Shown: positions 1 to 8,466 of the stretch, in pieces
How the letters are laid out: every line of letters begins with the position of its first letter
How positions within the stretch are numbered: position 1 is the first letter of the stretch
Source of the DNA: an uncultured Roseburia sp.
GTDB lineage: Bacteria > Bacillota_A > Clostridia > Lachnospirales > Lachnospiraceae
Direction: 5' to 3'
DNA: 50,754 nt
Assembly: GCA_900753715.1 (NCBI GenBank)
Contig: CAAEAE010000021.1
Location: 1-50,754 of the forward strand
The notes under the pieces: model-generated
Seen by the model: the letters and a program-made list of their open reading frames with translations, nothing else
Told to the model about the DNA's origin: nothing
Databases searched by the model: none
Program-made: the position numbers and the translations under genes

Positions 1-373
1 CATCCGTTTTCTCCATTGTTAGTGTTCTGTCCGGCAGATTAATTTCTCCTACCGATTCTTTTACAAACGGTACAAGCATTTCCATCAGATTCTTCGCTAT
101 AGCCATCGGGACGGATTCTTTCACTCCATCCCGGATAGCTGTTTCCACCCTTTCCAGAAAAGCATCTTCCTTTTCTCTGGTTTCCAGATACGGATCTGCT
201 TCATTCCTGTACTCTCTGGAAAAATAATCGTTTAAAGCAACTACAACTGCTCTGGTGTACGATTTATATTTTTCCCTGTCCATCGTCTGCAAATATTCCC
301 ATGCCTGCCTGTCCTGTTCATCACAAAGATTCAAACGGATATTTGTATTGATGATTTTCTGTTCTTTTCTCAT
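1..373 (-). CDS. ParR-like partition protein, partial (runs off window start)
   Basis: An open frame begins with ATG at 373 and stays open to base 1, giving about 124 residues of an incomplete protein. It starts MRKEQKIINTNIRLNL, a basic N-terminus with alternating polar residues such as a ribbon-helix-helix DNA-binding strand would have, followed by acidic helical sequence (for example RAVVVALNDYFSREY). Its ATG overlaps the stop of the ParM-like gene by 4 bases (ATGA), so the two are translationally coupled. In type II plasmid partition systems a small DNA-binding adaptor (ParR) follows the actin-like ParM, and this position is the main reason for the call. The sequence itself is too divergent for me to recognise with certainty; it could be another small DNA-binding protein of the same element. 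Confidence 0.6.
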   Translation of the reverse strand, partial: MRKEQKIINTNIRLNLCDEQDRQAWEYLQTMDREKYKSYTRAVVVALNDYFSREYRNEADPYLETREKEDAFLERVETAIRDGVKESVPMAIAKNLMEMLVPFVKESVGEINLPDRTLTMEKTD

Positions 374-1314
374 ACAAGCATCCCTCCGTTTCTCTGGATT
401 TTCCTTACGGTCATTGCTTCATAGCCTTTCGCTGTGGCACAGATGTCTCGTACAATCGTCACCCGGCTCTTGTCATATTCCCCAAAATTCTGGATCATAC
501 AACCGCCACCGCCGACCACATACAGACGCATCAGTTCTGGATTATATTCCCGTTCTCTCAGCTTATGGAAGATTTCTTTCGTATAATCTCCGGCAGCTTT
601 ACGAATGACTGTCAGATATTTCTCACCAATATCTGCTGTCCCGGTACGGATCACCTGCTCAATCACCAGATCGTCCACCACTGTTCCCAGTTCTTTCAAC
701 AAGGATTCCCTGACTGCAAGCACACACTGATGCGTTCCATATTTCTCTGTAAAGCATTTCTTCTCTAATGGACGAGAATTGTTGATATACATGATGTTCA
801 TAGTTCCATTTCCAATATCCACAAGCATGTTGATTCCTTTGAAATCCTGTAAGCGGTAAAAGGCTGCTGCAAACCCCTGTGGGTAAATATCAGCTCCTGC
901 AAACTCTACATGGTAGTCTTTGTTACGGAATGCAAAATCCACACTTTCATTCTGGAGAAGATATTTCTGAAAGTCTTCTTTCTGTGTAGCTACCCAGGTA
1001 AGGGGAAGTCCGGCTGCGATATGTACCGTTGCCCGGTTCATACCTTTCCCATCAAGTTCTCTTGCGATAGCCGCCAGTGTCAACACATAATAGTCCTCAT
1101 CCTGCGTTTTCTCTGCACAGAACTCCTTGTGTTCCTCTCCGATCTGGTAATACATGCCATTGTAAATAAGAAGATTATTCTGAAAAATTGGCTCCTTGTT
1201 ATATCTGGCTACACCAGATGGAAAGCATCTAGTGGCAGTTTTCATGTTTCCATAACCATGATCAATCCCGATCACTGTAACTATCTCATTATTGTTGTTT
1301 TTCATCATTCTCAT
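370..1314 (-). CDS. ParM/StbA-family actin-like plasmid segregation protein
   Basis: 314 residues. The N-terminus has the actin-fold phosphate-1 loop (VIGIDHGYGNMKTA), and the middle has the second phosphate loop (NMLVDIGNGTMNIMYI). Near the C-terminus the adenosine-type glycine motif YVVGGGGCMI is present. This matches ParM/StbA-family proteins, which form ATP-dependent filaments that push plasmid or integrative-element copies apart. I chose the second ATG (1314) because GAGG lies 7 bases before it; the first ATG (1320) is only one base from that site. The gene overlaps the ParR-like gene by 4 bases. Such pairs are common on plasmids and conjugative elements of gut Firmicutes, so this marks the left edge as mobile DNA. 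The protein looks intact. Confidence 0.85.
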   Translation of the reverse strand: MRMMKNNNNEIVTVIGIDHGYGNMKTATRCFPSGVARYNKEPIFQNNLLIYNGMYYQIGEEHKEFCAEKTQDEDYYVLTLAAIARELDGKGMNRATVHIAAGLPLTWVATQKEDFQKYLLQNESVDFAFRNKDYHVEFAGADIYPQGFAAAFYRLQDFKGINMLVDIGNGTMNIMYINNSRPLEKKCFTEKYGTHQCVLAVRESLLKELGTVVDDLVIEQVIRTGTADIGEKYLTVIRKAAGDYTKEIFHKLREREYNPELMRLYVVGGGGCMIQNFGEYDKSRVTIVRDICATAKGYEAMTVRKIQRNGGMLV

Positions 1315-1388
1315 AATCATACCTCATTCTTTCTTTTCTTATCCAATCCTATTAATACTTACGTGAATTGATAAGATGGATATTTTAT

Positions 1389-1879
1389 TTACTGGTTCTT
1401 TAATAATTCATATTTGATAACATTGGTTATTAATAGCGACGGTTTGTCCAATATGGGATTTATCATATCTGGTTTTCCTATTTTCTGATGTCCGGAGATA
1501 GGAATTTCCTATGACCTGATTATCCAAAATTGGACTATCCACCATTAGGCATTTTCTCCTTCGCTTAATCATTTTCTTCTCCTAATGGAACTTCCCGGAT
1601 AATATATTCGGTATCTCCATAAAAGCCATATTCATTACGCAATCTATGACGTTCCACATATCCATGATGCTCTAATTCCTTAATTGCAGAACGAACAGAA
1701 TCAATCCCATCTCTGTTCAGTGTTGCCAGTCCCTGCATATTGTAATTCCATTCCTCTGGTAAACTTAACATCAGTGACAATAGGCCTTTCGCTTTCAATG
1801 TCAGATTCTTATTCTTGAAATGGTGATTACTCATTACCGTAAAATTCTTAGTTTTCTCTACACGAAAAATCTGTGCCAT
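1389..1879 (-). pseudogene. Replication-initiator-type HTH protein, C-terminus frameshifted
   Basis: The intact first frame (1879-1565, 104 residues, AAGGAGG 8 bases before ATG) begins MAQIFRVEKTKNFTVMSNHH and contains the winged-helix region LTLKAKGLLSLMLSLPEEWNY...AIKELEHHGYVERH. This is the N-terminal domain typical of plasmid/ICE replication-initiator-like proteins, usually about 250-300 residues long. The frame stops at 1565. Immediately downstream another frame reads MVDSPILDNQVIGNSYL, and then a third reads KPDMINPILDKPSLL, ending at 1389. Runs of 'P-ILD-P' are typical of the linker that follows the HTH domain in this family. I infer at least two frameshifts in the linker and loss of the C-terminal domain. 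The N-terminal 104 residues could still be made and bind DNA. Confidence 0.65.
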
Positions 1880-1910
1880 GCTCCCATCCTCCTTTCCAGT
1901 TCAAAAGAAA

Positions 1911-1943
1911 AAGACGCAAGCCATATCTTATGACTCACGTCTT
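1911..1943 (-). terminator. Rho-independent terminator downstream of TnpV
   Basis: On the minus strand the arms AAGACG and CGTCTT enclose a second stem (AGTCAT with ATGGCT, one G-T pair) and are followed by a T-rich tail. The site is between tnpV and the Rep-type gene and would end the tnpV transcript. Confidence 0.6.
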
Positions 1944-2002
1944 ACTTCGCTCACAATATTCTATTTTTATCAGTTACCTGCCAGATTAGTTACTGGCAAT
2001 CC

Positions 2003-2350
2003 TTATACATAAATCAATTCTTTCAGGATAATCTCTTCTGCAATCGCTCTGTGCTGATTGGCAGCTCTTACCCATGCCATCTGATCTTTCTCCTTATCCG
2101 GCAGTGGTTCTTTTTCTTCCAACTGTTTCAGAATCACTTCTTCCCGTTCCCTGGCTGCCTTGTCCACTTCCAGAAGATGCTCTCCAATCGTATCCTGCAG
2201 AAGCATCACCTGATAGGTTGAATTTCGATGGTTTTTCAGATAATCTCTACGAAGAAAACCATACTTTCCAAGTTGCTCCATCTGCTCACCGGATTTATAG
2301 GTGAGATTCGGAATCAGATATCCATTTACATTCGTATACGTTAATTTCAT
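2003..2350 (-). CDS. tnpV: TnpV, transposon-encoded protein
   Basis: 115 residues from the ATG at 2350, which gives the family-typical start MKLTYTNVNGYLIPNL; an upstream in-frame ATG at 2368 would add MESANK. Further recognisable segments are GKYGFLRRDYLKNHR, then a charged helical stretch, then DQMAWVRAANQHRAIAEEIILKELIY at the end. This architecture is that of TnpV, a small protein of unknown role found on conjugative and mobilisable transposons of Firmicutes. It looks full length. No recombinase or integrase is visible nearby, so the host element is either cut by the window edge or decayed. Confidence 0.85.
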   Translation of the reverse strand: MKLTYTNVNGYLIPNLTYKSGEQMEQLGKYGFLRRDYLKNHRNSTYQVMLLQDTIGEHLLEVDKAAREREEVILKQLEEKEPLPDKEKDQMAWVRAANQHRAIAEEIILKELIYV

Positions 2351-2392
2351 TTTATTAGCACTCTCCATTTCTCATCATTTTTTGACCACAAA

Positions 2393-2410
2393 TTTACGAC
2401 ATTTACGACA
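2393..2410. repeat. 9-bp tandem repeat TTTACGACA x2
   Basis: Two perfect head-to-tail copies of TTTACGACA lie 42 bases upstream of the chosen tnpV start. They resemble iterons only in form; two copies are too few to call an origin. The rest of 2369-2585 holds only short hairpins (for example GCCTG-TAAAA-CAGGC near 2462) and no convincing gene. Confidence 0.3.
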
Positions 2411-2585
2411 AATCTGACACTGCTTTACAATACCAGACAAAATGACTGATGCCCCGGAAAGCCTGTAAAACAGGCGCTTCTAGGATACACAAGACAGGAC
2501 AAAAATCGACTTCCATTATCAAGAGGTGAGTGCTAATTTTTTGTGAAAAATTTGTGAAGTGTTGATTTTACAGGGTTTGCAAGTA

Positions 2586-2807
2586 TCAGCGTTCCGGCAT
2601 TTTACTGGCATATTCCTGTTCCAGTTCTTCCGCCAGATACGCATCGCTCATGCAATGCATATCGGATACACCATCACGCATGAGCAGATAAACCCCGGAA
2701 TGATAGAAAAAATCCAATGCCGCATCCAGTGAAATTCCTTGCTGTTTTGCAAAGCACTCTATGACACGACTGTATTTTTTTTGTAATAAAATCGGATTTG
2801 CTGTCAT
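2586..2807 (-). CDS. DUF3791 domain protein
   Basis: 73 residues with the family pattern: NPILLQKKYSRVIECFAKQQ, then SLDAALDFFYHSGVYLLMRDG, then SDMHCMSDAYLAEELEQEY. It is full length for a DUF3791 protein. Its ATG overlaps the stop of the DUF3990 remnant by 4 bases (ATGA). DUF3791 genes commonly flank DUF3990 genes in gut Firmicutes, which suggests a functional set, possibly toxin-antitoxin-like, but no activity is established that I can cite. Here the partner gene is broken, so this protein is probably left without its partner. Confidence 0.8.
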   Translation of the reverse strand: MTANPILLQKKYSRVIECFAKQQGISLDAALDFFYHSGVYLLMRDGVSDMHCMSDAYLAEELEQEYASKMPER

Positions 2808-3181
2808 AGCGTTTCACTCCCTTCAAAATACAGCAGAGAAAGTGCTTTCTCTGTGCGGAAACAAATTTGCAGATTCGGCTTTTCATAACGCAGGCGGTTG
2901 ATAGCTTCTGTTTTATCAATCAGTCCGTCAAAGAACATCTCCACTGTATTGAACACCTTATCATTGGCAGCACCACCCACAACCAAGTCGTAATCTGTGG
3001 AATCTTTTCTGACTCTGGGTATGCAATACTTCATATTCCGGCACGATGTAACCATTCAGAATGTCGCTCTTTTCGGTAAATGCCTGATAGACACGTTCTG
3101 CATCCACGCCCAGTTTTGCCGCTACATTTTCAATACAAAACACAGCAAACTCCAACTCACTGGAATTTTGGATTGTTCCAT
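2804..3181 (-). pseudogene. Fused remnant of a DUF3791 gene and a DUF3990 gene
   Basis: Two pieces in different frames meet near 3000-3010. The upstream piece (3155-3005) reads EFAVFCIENVAAKLGVDAER and then SDILNGYIVPEYEVLHTQ, which is the body of the second DUF3791 type. The downstream piece reads DYDLVVGGAANDKVFNTVE, then FFDGLIDKTEAINRLRYE, then QICFRTEKALSLLYFEGSE, which is the C-terminal third of a DUF3990 protein. The end of the first gene and the first two thirds of the second are missing, so an internal deletion joined them. The probable original start (ATG at 3181, MEQSK) is also out of frame with the body. DUF3990 has been linked to the ADP-ribosyltransferase fold; I state that from memory as an inference. 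Confidence 0.75.
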
Positions 3182-3255
3182 CCTATATCACAAATTCAAC
3201 CTCCTACACTTAAGATTGGTTACAATTTTAGAAAGAGCAACGTTAATTGGATGTT

Positions 3256-3504
3256 CTATTCCGCCTTCGCCGCCCTCTTACGGTCCCTATACTCCACGCT
3301 GCCAAGCGGAATGATATTTCCGCAGCTCTCGCACATAATTCCACGCTGCTTTGGGATGTTCACGATTGGGATTCCAAAAAGCGTAATCCGAAAACTCTGT
3401 TTGCAAAGTGTCTGCGCTGCCTCGTGTCTACAGTTTGTACATACTGAAATTGCAACGCTTCCCTCTCTCTTAAACCGTGTTCCATATCCATATATGATTA
3501 CCAT
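3256..3504 (-). CDS. Small zinc-ribbon protein
   Basis: 82 residues with two Cys pairs, CTNC and CESC, spaced about 36 residues apart, the layout of a zinc ribbon. The segment between them (SFRITLFGIPIVNIPKQRGIMCESCG) resembles the small zinc-ribbon proteins in which a hydrophobic strand lies between the knuckles. The start overlaps the end of the upstream membrane-protein gene by 7 bases, so the two form an operon. The C-terminus is basic and alanine-rich. Function unknown; I do not recognise a more specific family. Confidence 0.6.
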   Translation of the reverse strand: MVIIYGYGTRFKREGSVAISVCTNCRHEAAQTLCKQSFRITLFGIPIVNIPKQRGIMCESCGNIIPLGSVEYRDRKRAAKAE

Positions 3505-4424
3505 CTCGTACCTCCCAGAATATTTCTTTTAATCTGCTCTACTGCATCTGCCAGCTCATGTGAATTTGACGTGAATGGGGCAATCAGTCTTCTTGTTCCG
3601 TCTGCGGTCTCAAGCGCAATATAGCTTGTCACAGTCGGCTCCCCATCAACCATGTTACACTTGAACACATTGGTCACCGCATCTAACGAATGTACTTTAA
3701 ATGCCTCCTTTCCAACAGCGAAATCAATGATATCATGTCCAAAAACAACAATTCTTAACTTGTGATACCACTGATACTGTCCGGCAGCATAATCTGCATA
3801 AATTCTGCCAAGCACGCCCTGCTGTTCTAATAAATCTGCCTGTTTTCTGATTTTGTTTCTTCTTCCTGCATACGCAAGTGCAAGGATTGCCCCAACAAAT
3901 GCCAGACATCCTCCCAGACAATAGCAGACGATGCTTGAATTCGTAACGGTGTCTGTCGTATCCAGATAATATTTTCCAAAATAATCCTCATAATTGTACG
4001 CCGTCAAATCAACACCCGACCCCTGAAAGAAATCCGCTAACGCCTGTGCCATATTGTAATAAATAGAAGCTGTTTTTCCTTTTACCACCTGTCCTGTCAG
4101 CGCAGACAAATCATCATCCGACACATCCTCCCCGTAAACCGGAACCGGGCACTTTTCTCCGGTCTTCATAAGATACCACATTCCCTCGGTATCTTCCACG
4201 ATGTAATACTTCTCGTTTCCGTCTTCCGCAAAAGGTCCCATCGCATAGACTGCATCAATCTGCTGAAACTCATATGCTTTTCCAACCGGGTCAAATGCCT
4301 CAAAATCCTGCTTTCCAAGAACGACACCAACAGCGATAATCAAAAGTCCCACTATCAACATGATAATCGTCGTTCCAAGCCCTTTACATCCGAACTGTGA
4401 CAGTTCTTTTTTCAATTGTTCCAT
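3498..4424 (-). CDS. Two-TM membrane protein of unknown function
   Basis: 308 residues. A hydrophobic helix at about 17-36 (TTIIMLIVGLLIIAVGVVLG) is followed by a roughly 125-residue, acidic, probably extracytoplasmic domain. A second helix at about 163-186 (SSIVCYCLGGCLAFVGAILALAY) leads into a cytoplasmic C-terminal domain containing VFGHDIIDFAVGKEAF and a final stretch resembling a small beta-rich domain. I do not recognise the family. It is co-transcribed with the zinc-ribbon gene, which it overlaps by 7 bases. No signal peptidase site or lipobox is visible. Confidence 0.6.
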   Translation of the reverse strand: MEQLKKELSQFGCKGLGTTIIMLIVGLLIIAVGVVLGKQDFEAFDPVGKAYEFQQIDAVYAMGPFAEDGNEKYYIVEDTEGMWYLMKTGEKCPVPVYGEDVSDDDLSALTGQVVKGKTASIYYNMAQALADFFQGSGVDLTAYNYEDYFGKYYLDTTDTVTNSSIVCYCLGGCLAFVGAILALAYAGRRNKIRKQADLLEQQGVLGRIYADYAAGQYQWYHKLRIVVFGHDIIDFAVGKEAFKVHSLDAVTNVFKCNMVDGEPTVTSYIALETADGTRRLIAPFTSNSHELADAVEQIKRNILGGTRW

Positions 4425-4528
4425 TTTCTGCTAACTCCCTTTTCCTCTAAAAGTTCACGACTTCCGTTCCATCATAGCATAACATAAAGGCAGAGGAAAG
4501 CCCCATTTATCCACGGAACATTTCACTA

Positions 4529-7024
4529 CTACAAATATCTTCCGGTGACGCTTGCTTCGTTTTCCCGAATCTGCTCCGGTGTCCCTGCGGCGACAATCCT
4601 TCCGCCAGCCGCTCCGCCGCCCGGTCCCATGTCAATGATATAATCCGCATTCCGCATCACATCGAGATCATGCTCGATGACCAGTACCGTCGCGCCGTTT
4701 TCTACAAGTGTCTGAAATACTGAAAGCAGTGTTCTCACATCGAGCGGATGAAGTCCAATCGTAGGTTCATCAAAAATGAACACGGAATCAGACTGCCCTT
4801 TTCCCATCTCGCTTGCAAGCTTTAGGCGCTGTGCCTCCCCGCCGGAAAGACTTGGTGTCTCCTCGCCAAGGGTCAGATAGGAAAGCCCTAACTGTTTTAA
4901 CGTCAAAAGCCTCTGCTGTACGGTTTTTAACCCGGCGCAGGCGTCTAACGCCGTATTGACATCCATCTCCATAAGCTCGGGCAGTGACCATTTTTTTCCA
5001 GCCTTGCTCTGATAATGAATCTGCCCTGCCTCCTTGCTGTATCTTGAACCACCACACTCCGGGCAAGGCACATCCACATCCGGCAGAAATTGCACATCCA
5101 GACTGATTTCTCCGGTTCCATCACATACCGGGCACCGCAGTTTTCCGGTATTATAAGAAAAATCGCCGACCTTATAGCCAAGCTCTTTCGCTTCCTTTGT
5201 CCTTGCAAATGTTTTGCGCAGCTCATCGTGCACATTCGCATAAGTTGCAACGGTGGAACGGACATTGATGCCGATTGGAGTTGCATCGATTAGCTTCACA
5301 TGGGAAATTTCCTCCGCCTCTACGGAAATGACATGCTCCGGCAGCGTCTTTTCCTCGATTGCCGCCTCCAATCCCGGAACCAGGCTCTCTAATATAAGCG
5401 TGGTTTTTCCGGAGCCGGACACGCCGGTAACGACGGTCAGCCTGCCCTTTGGAATGTCCACCTCAAGCGGCTTTACCGTGTGAATCTGCCCGGTGGACAA
5501 ATGAATCCGTCCAAGCGCAAACATCTCGTCTGCCGCCGCGCGCGGTCTGATTCCGGTATCCGCCTTCCCTGACAAAAATGCGCCTATCATAGAATCGGTG
5601 TTTTCCTCTATCTGCGGCACCGTTCCCTCCGCAATCACATACCCGCCGTTTGCGCCCGCCTGCGGTCCCATCTCGATAATCCAGTCTGCTTCCGAGAGGA
5701 TCTGCGTATCATGGTCGACTAGAATCACAGAATTTCCATCGGAAACCAAATCGTGCATGACATCATTTAACCCGACAATATTGGACGGATGAAGTCCGAT
5801 TGACGGCTCATCCAGCACATACAAGACGCCAGTAGTTCTATTTCTCACCGCCCTTGCAAGCTGCATCCGCTGACGCTCTCCGGTTGAAAGCGTGGACGCG
5901 GCGCGGTCTAAGGTCAGATAGGATAGCCCCAAATCCAAAAGACGTGCGGCAGTCGTCTGAAACGACTCGCAGATACTCTCCGCCATCGGGCGCATCTCTT
6001 CCGGCAGGGAATCCGGCACGCCTTTCACCCAGTCAACCAGCTCCAAAAGCGTCATCCGGCACGCTTCATCAAGTCCAATTCCGCGGAGCTTTGGCGCTCT
6101 TGCCGCCTCGGATAACCTGCTTCCGCCACACTCCGGACAGACCTCTTCTTTTAAAAATTTTTCCACGCGCTTCATACCCTTTTCGTCCTTGACCTTCGAG
6201 AGCGCATTTTCCACGGTGTAGACTGCATTAAAATAGGTAAAATCCATCTCGCCGGCGGCTCCGCTCGTCTTGTTCTGATAAATCATGTGCTTCTTTACCG
6301 CCGGACCGTCAAATACAATCTCCCGCTCTTTTTCGGTCAGCTCCCGAAACGGTACGTCCGTGCGCACGCCAAGGTCCCGTGCGATATCCTTCATTAACGA
6401 CCACATTAAAGTCTGCCACGGGCGCACCGCCCCCTCGTCTATGCTGAGCGATTCATCCGGAACCAGGGATGCGCGGTCGACCGAGCGCACCAGCCCGGTT
6501 CCACTGCATTTCGGACATGCGCCCTGACTGTTAAATGCCAGCTCTTCCGCACTTGGCGCATGAACCCTTGCCCCGCACTCCGGGCAGATGATTTCCTGCT
6601 CCGCCGCAACTGCAAGTGTAGGTTTTACATAGTGTCCGTTGGGACACCGATGGCTTGCAAGTCTTGAGAACATCAGCCGCAGGCTGTTTAAAAGCTCTGT
6701 TCCGGTTCCAAACGTACTGCGGATTCCAGGCACTGCCGGGCGCTGGTGAAGCGCAAGCGCCGCCGGAACAAAGCGCACCTCATCCACCTGTGCCTTCGCC
6801 GCTCCCGTCATCCGTCTCCTCGTATAGGTCGACAGCGACTCGAGATACCGCCTTGAGCCTTCCGCATATAAAACGCCAAGCGCAAGGGACGATTTGCCGG
6901 AGCCGGAAACTCCCGCAATCCCCACAATCTGATTTAACGGCACATCCACATCTATATTTTTTAAATTATGCACTCTCGCACCCTTTACCTTGATTTTATC
7001 CGGTGCATTGTTTTCCTTTTTCAC
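4529..7024 (-). CDS. UvrA paralogue (excinuclease-type ABC ATPase) lacking the UvrB-binding insert
   Basis: 831 residues from a GTG at 7024, preceded by GGGAGG at 7 bases; the frame is open further upstream but has no such site. Two ABC ATPase halves are visible: Walker A GVSGSGKSS (about 38-46) and GVSGSGKTT, signatures LSTGERQR and LSGGEAQR, and Walker B VLYVLDEPSIGLHP and FIFDEPTIGLHP. The zinc modules of UvrA are present (CPECG...CPKCSGTG, CPECGGSR, CPVCDGTG...CPECGGSR). Between the first cysteines and CPKCSGTG there are only about 40 residues, where canonical UvrA (about 940 residues) carries the UvrB-binding domain. It is therefore better read as a UvrA2-type paralogue, a group linked to drug-adduct tolerance, than as the repair UvrA. 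A -10 candidate (TATAAT on the minus strand) lies at 7070-7075. Confidence 0.85.
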   Translation of the reverse strand: MKKENNAPDKIKVKGARVHNLKNIDVDVPLNQIVGIAGVSGSGKSSLALGVLYAEGSRRYLESLSTYTRRRMTGAAKAQVDEVRFVPAALALHQRPAVPGIRSTFGTGTELLNSLRLMFSRLASHRCPNGHYVKPTLAVAAEQEIICPECGARVHAPSAEELAFNSQGACPKCSGTGLVRSVDRASLVPDESLSIDEGAVRPWQTLMWSLMKDIARDLGVRTDVPFRELTEKEREIVFDGPAVKKHMIYQNKTSGAAGEMDFTYFNAVYTVENALSKVKDEKGMKRVEKFLKEEVCPECGGSRLSEAARAPKLRGIGLDEACRMTLLELVDWVKGVPDSLPEEMRPMAESICESFQTTAARLLDLGLSYLTLDRAASTLSTGERQRMQLARAVRNRTTGVLYVLDEPSIGLHPSNIVGLNDVMHDLVSDGNSVILVDHDTQILSEADWIIEMGPQAGANGGYVIAEGTVPQIEENTDSMIGAFLSGKADTGIRPRAAADEMFALGRIHLSTGQIHTVKPLEVDIPKGRLTVVTGVSGSGKTTLILESLVPGLEAAIEEKTLPEHVISVEAEEISHVKLIDATPIGINVRSTVATYANVHDELRKTFARTKEAKELGYKVGDFSYNTGKLRCPVCDGTGEISLDVQFLPDVDVPCPECGGSRYSKEAGQIHYQSKAGKKWSLPELMEMDVNTALDACAGLKTVQQRLLTLKQLGLSYLTLGEETPSLSGGEAQRLKLASEMGKGQSDSVFIFDEPTIGLHPLDVRTLLSVFQTLVENGATVLVIEHDLDVMRNADYIIDMGPGGGAAGGRIVAAGTPEQIRENEASVTGRYL

Positions 7025-7093
7025 GATAGTTCCTCCCGGTGTCTCTCTCATCACAAGTTCACATTCCCTATTATAGCAAATTTTCCCCTGCAA

Positions 7094-8351
7094 TGGTATA
7101 ATTACGCCAGCATATCGTCCAAAGGGCGAAAAGAGCGCTGCAGAAATCTGACCGGACTTTCCGACTTTGCAACTGCCTCGCCCGAAACCGTGGAAGACGC
7201 AGTAAAACAACATTTTCCTGCGATTACCCGTGCGGATTACGAGCGTTTTTTTCAGGACGGAAACCGTCTCCACTACGAAAAGCTGTATTTTAAACGCCGG
7301 GAGTTTTTCACCTGTTTTGGACTGCTTCTGCTGTTAAAAGAGGATTTTGCCACACTTAACATCGACGTGTCGTCCTGCGTGGATGCCGCCTGTTTTGTGA
7401 TAGAAGCGCTTCTCGCAGAGCCGACCTGGGTGCTCCCTGCCCATGGAAGCCCCGCGCACTACGAGAGAACTGCCAAAAGCATTGACCTGTTTGCCGCAGA
7501 GACCGCCGGAAGCATCGGCGAGGTTTTAGGGCGCTTAAATCTTCGCACACCCCGGATAAACGCATGCGTTACCCGCTTTGTGTCGCGCTGTGAAGCCGAT
7601 ATTTTTTCTGTGTTTGAGGCATCATGCCCCTGCGACTGGTGGGAAACGGGCACAATGAACTGGAATCCGGTCTGCATGGGAAATATCGGAATCTGCGCTT
7701 ATTACCTCAACGAGCTTGCACCTGAAAATATGACAGATGCGCGCTATGAAGCAGTGCGCAAACGGGTTTTAGCATCCTTACATCTTTATATCGAGGAAAT
7801 GGAGCATACCGGCGTCTGCCTGGAGGGCGTTTTGTACTATCTTTCAGTCCGATGCCGGCGAATATACCGCGGATTATTTCGGTACGAACCGCTATGATAT
7901 TTTGTGCTGCTCCTCCGAAGGGCACAACGTTCCATTTCCAGACGGACGCAGACAGTCCGCCGGAAAGGAATCCCGCGCCTCACATTTTCATGCTGATGAA
8001 AAAATGGTTTCCATCGAGTACGGGCAGGCATACGGCTACGCAGACGGCAGTCTGCTTCGCCGCGAGATTGCATTTGAAGGAAACAGGGGATTTTTTCTCG
8101 CCGACACCTTCCGCGCGCCGGAAGCTTCCTCCAGCCTGACCGAAAATTTTGTTTTCCCAGTCGCACCTGAAATAAAGGAAAGCAAACTACTTTTGACTTT
8201 TGACAAAGAAATTTATCCGTTTACCGTGACCGTTACTCTCCCGGAGGATGCCGTCCTCACGGTGACACCCAAGGTTCATGTGGCGCATGATGGGAGTCAC
8301 GAAACCGTTTTTATCGTGCGTGCCGTGCTGACACAGACCGCTCCCCGGTAG
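7094..8351 (+). pseudogene. Heparinase II/III-family protein, degraded
   Basis: The first frame carries about 250 residues including DWWETGTMNWNPVCMGNIG and HTGVCLEGVLYYLS, the NWN-VC-G-IG and EGV motifs of the alpha/alpha barrel of heparinase II/III-like lyases. At about 7845 the frame is lost and the sequence resumes in another frame with DAGEYTADYFGTNRYDILCC and SSEGHNVPFPDGRRQ, which belong to the C-terminal beta-sandwich of the same family. The stretch normally between EGV and this point (well over 100 residues) is missing. No in-frame ATG exists at the 5' end clear of the uvrA-like gene. This is a pseudogene with a lost start, an internal deletion and a frameshift. An intact copy would degrade uronic-acid-containing polysaccharides. 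Confidence 0.8.
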
Positions 8352-8466
8352 GAACTTATTTTTCCCACAAAAATTTCCGTGACAGAATAATTTTCCACAA
8401 ATTTGCACAGAGTAATATTCAGACAACCTTTATAAGTTATCAATCATTATGACGGGAGAACACGAT

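Noticed and set aside
2440..2485. Possible tRNA or attachment-site-like sequence
   Set aside because: Only one short hairpin (GCCTG/CAGGC); no acceptor stem or T-arm pattern.
6968..7082. Upstream start (ATG at 6968) for the heparinase-type frame
   Set aside because: It would run across the start of the uvrA-like gene and encodes unrelated sequence; the real start of the heparinase gene is lost.
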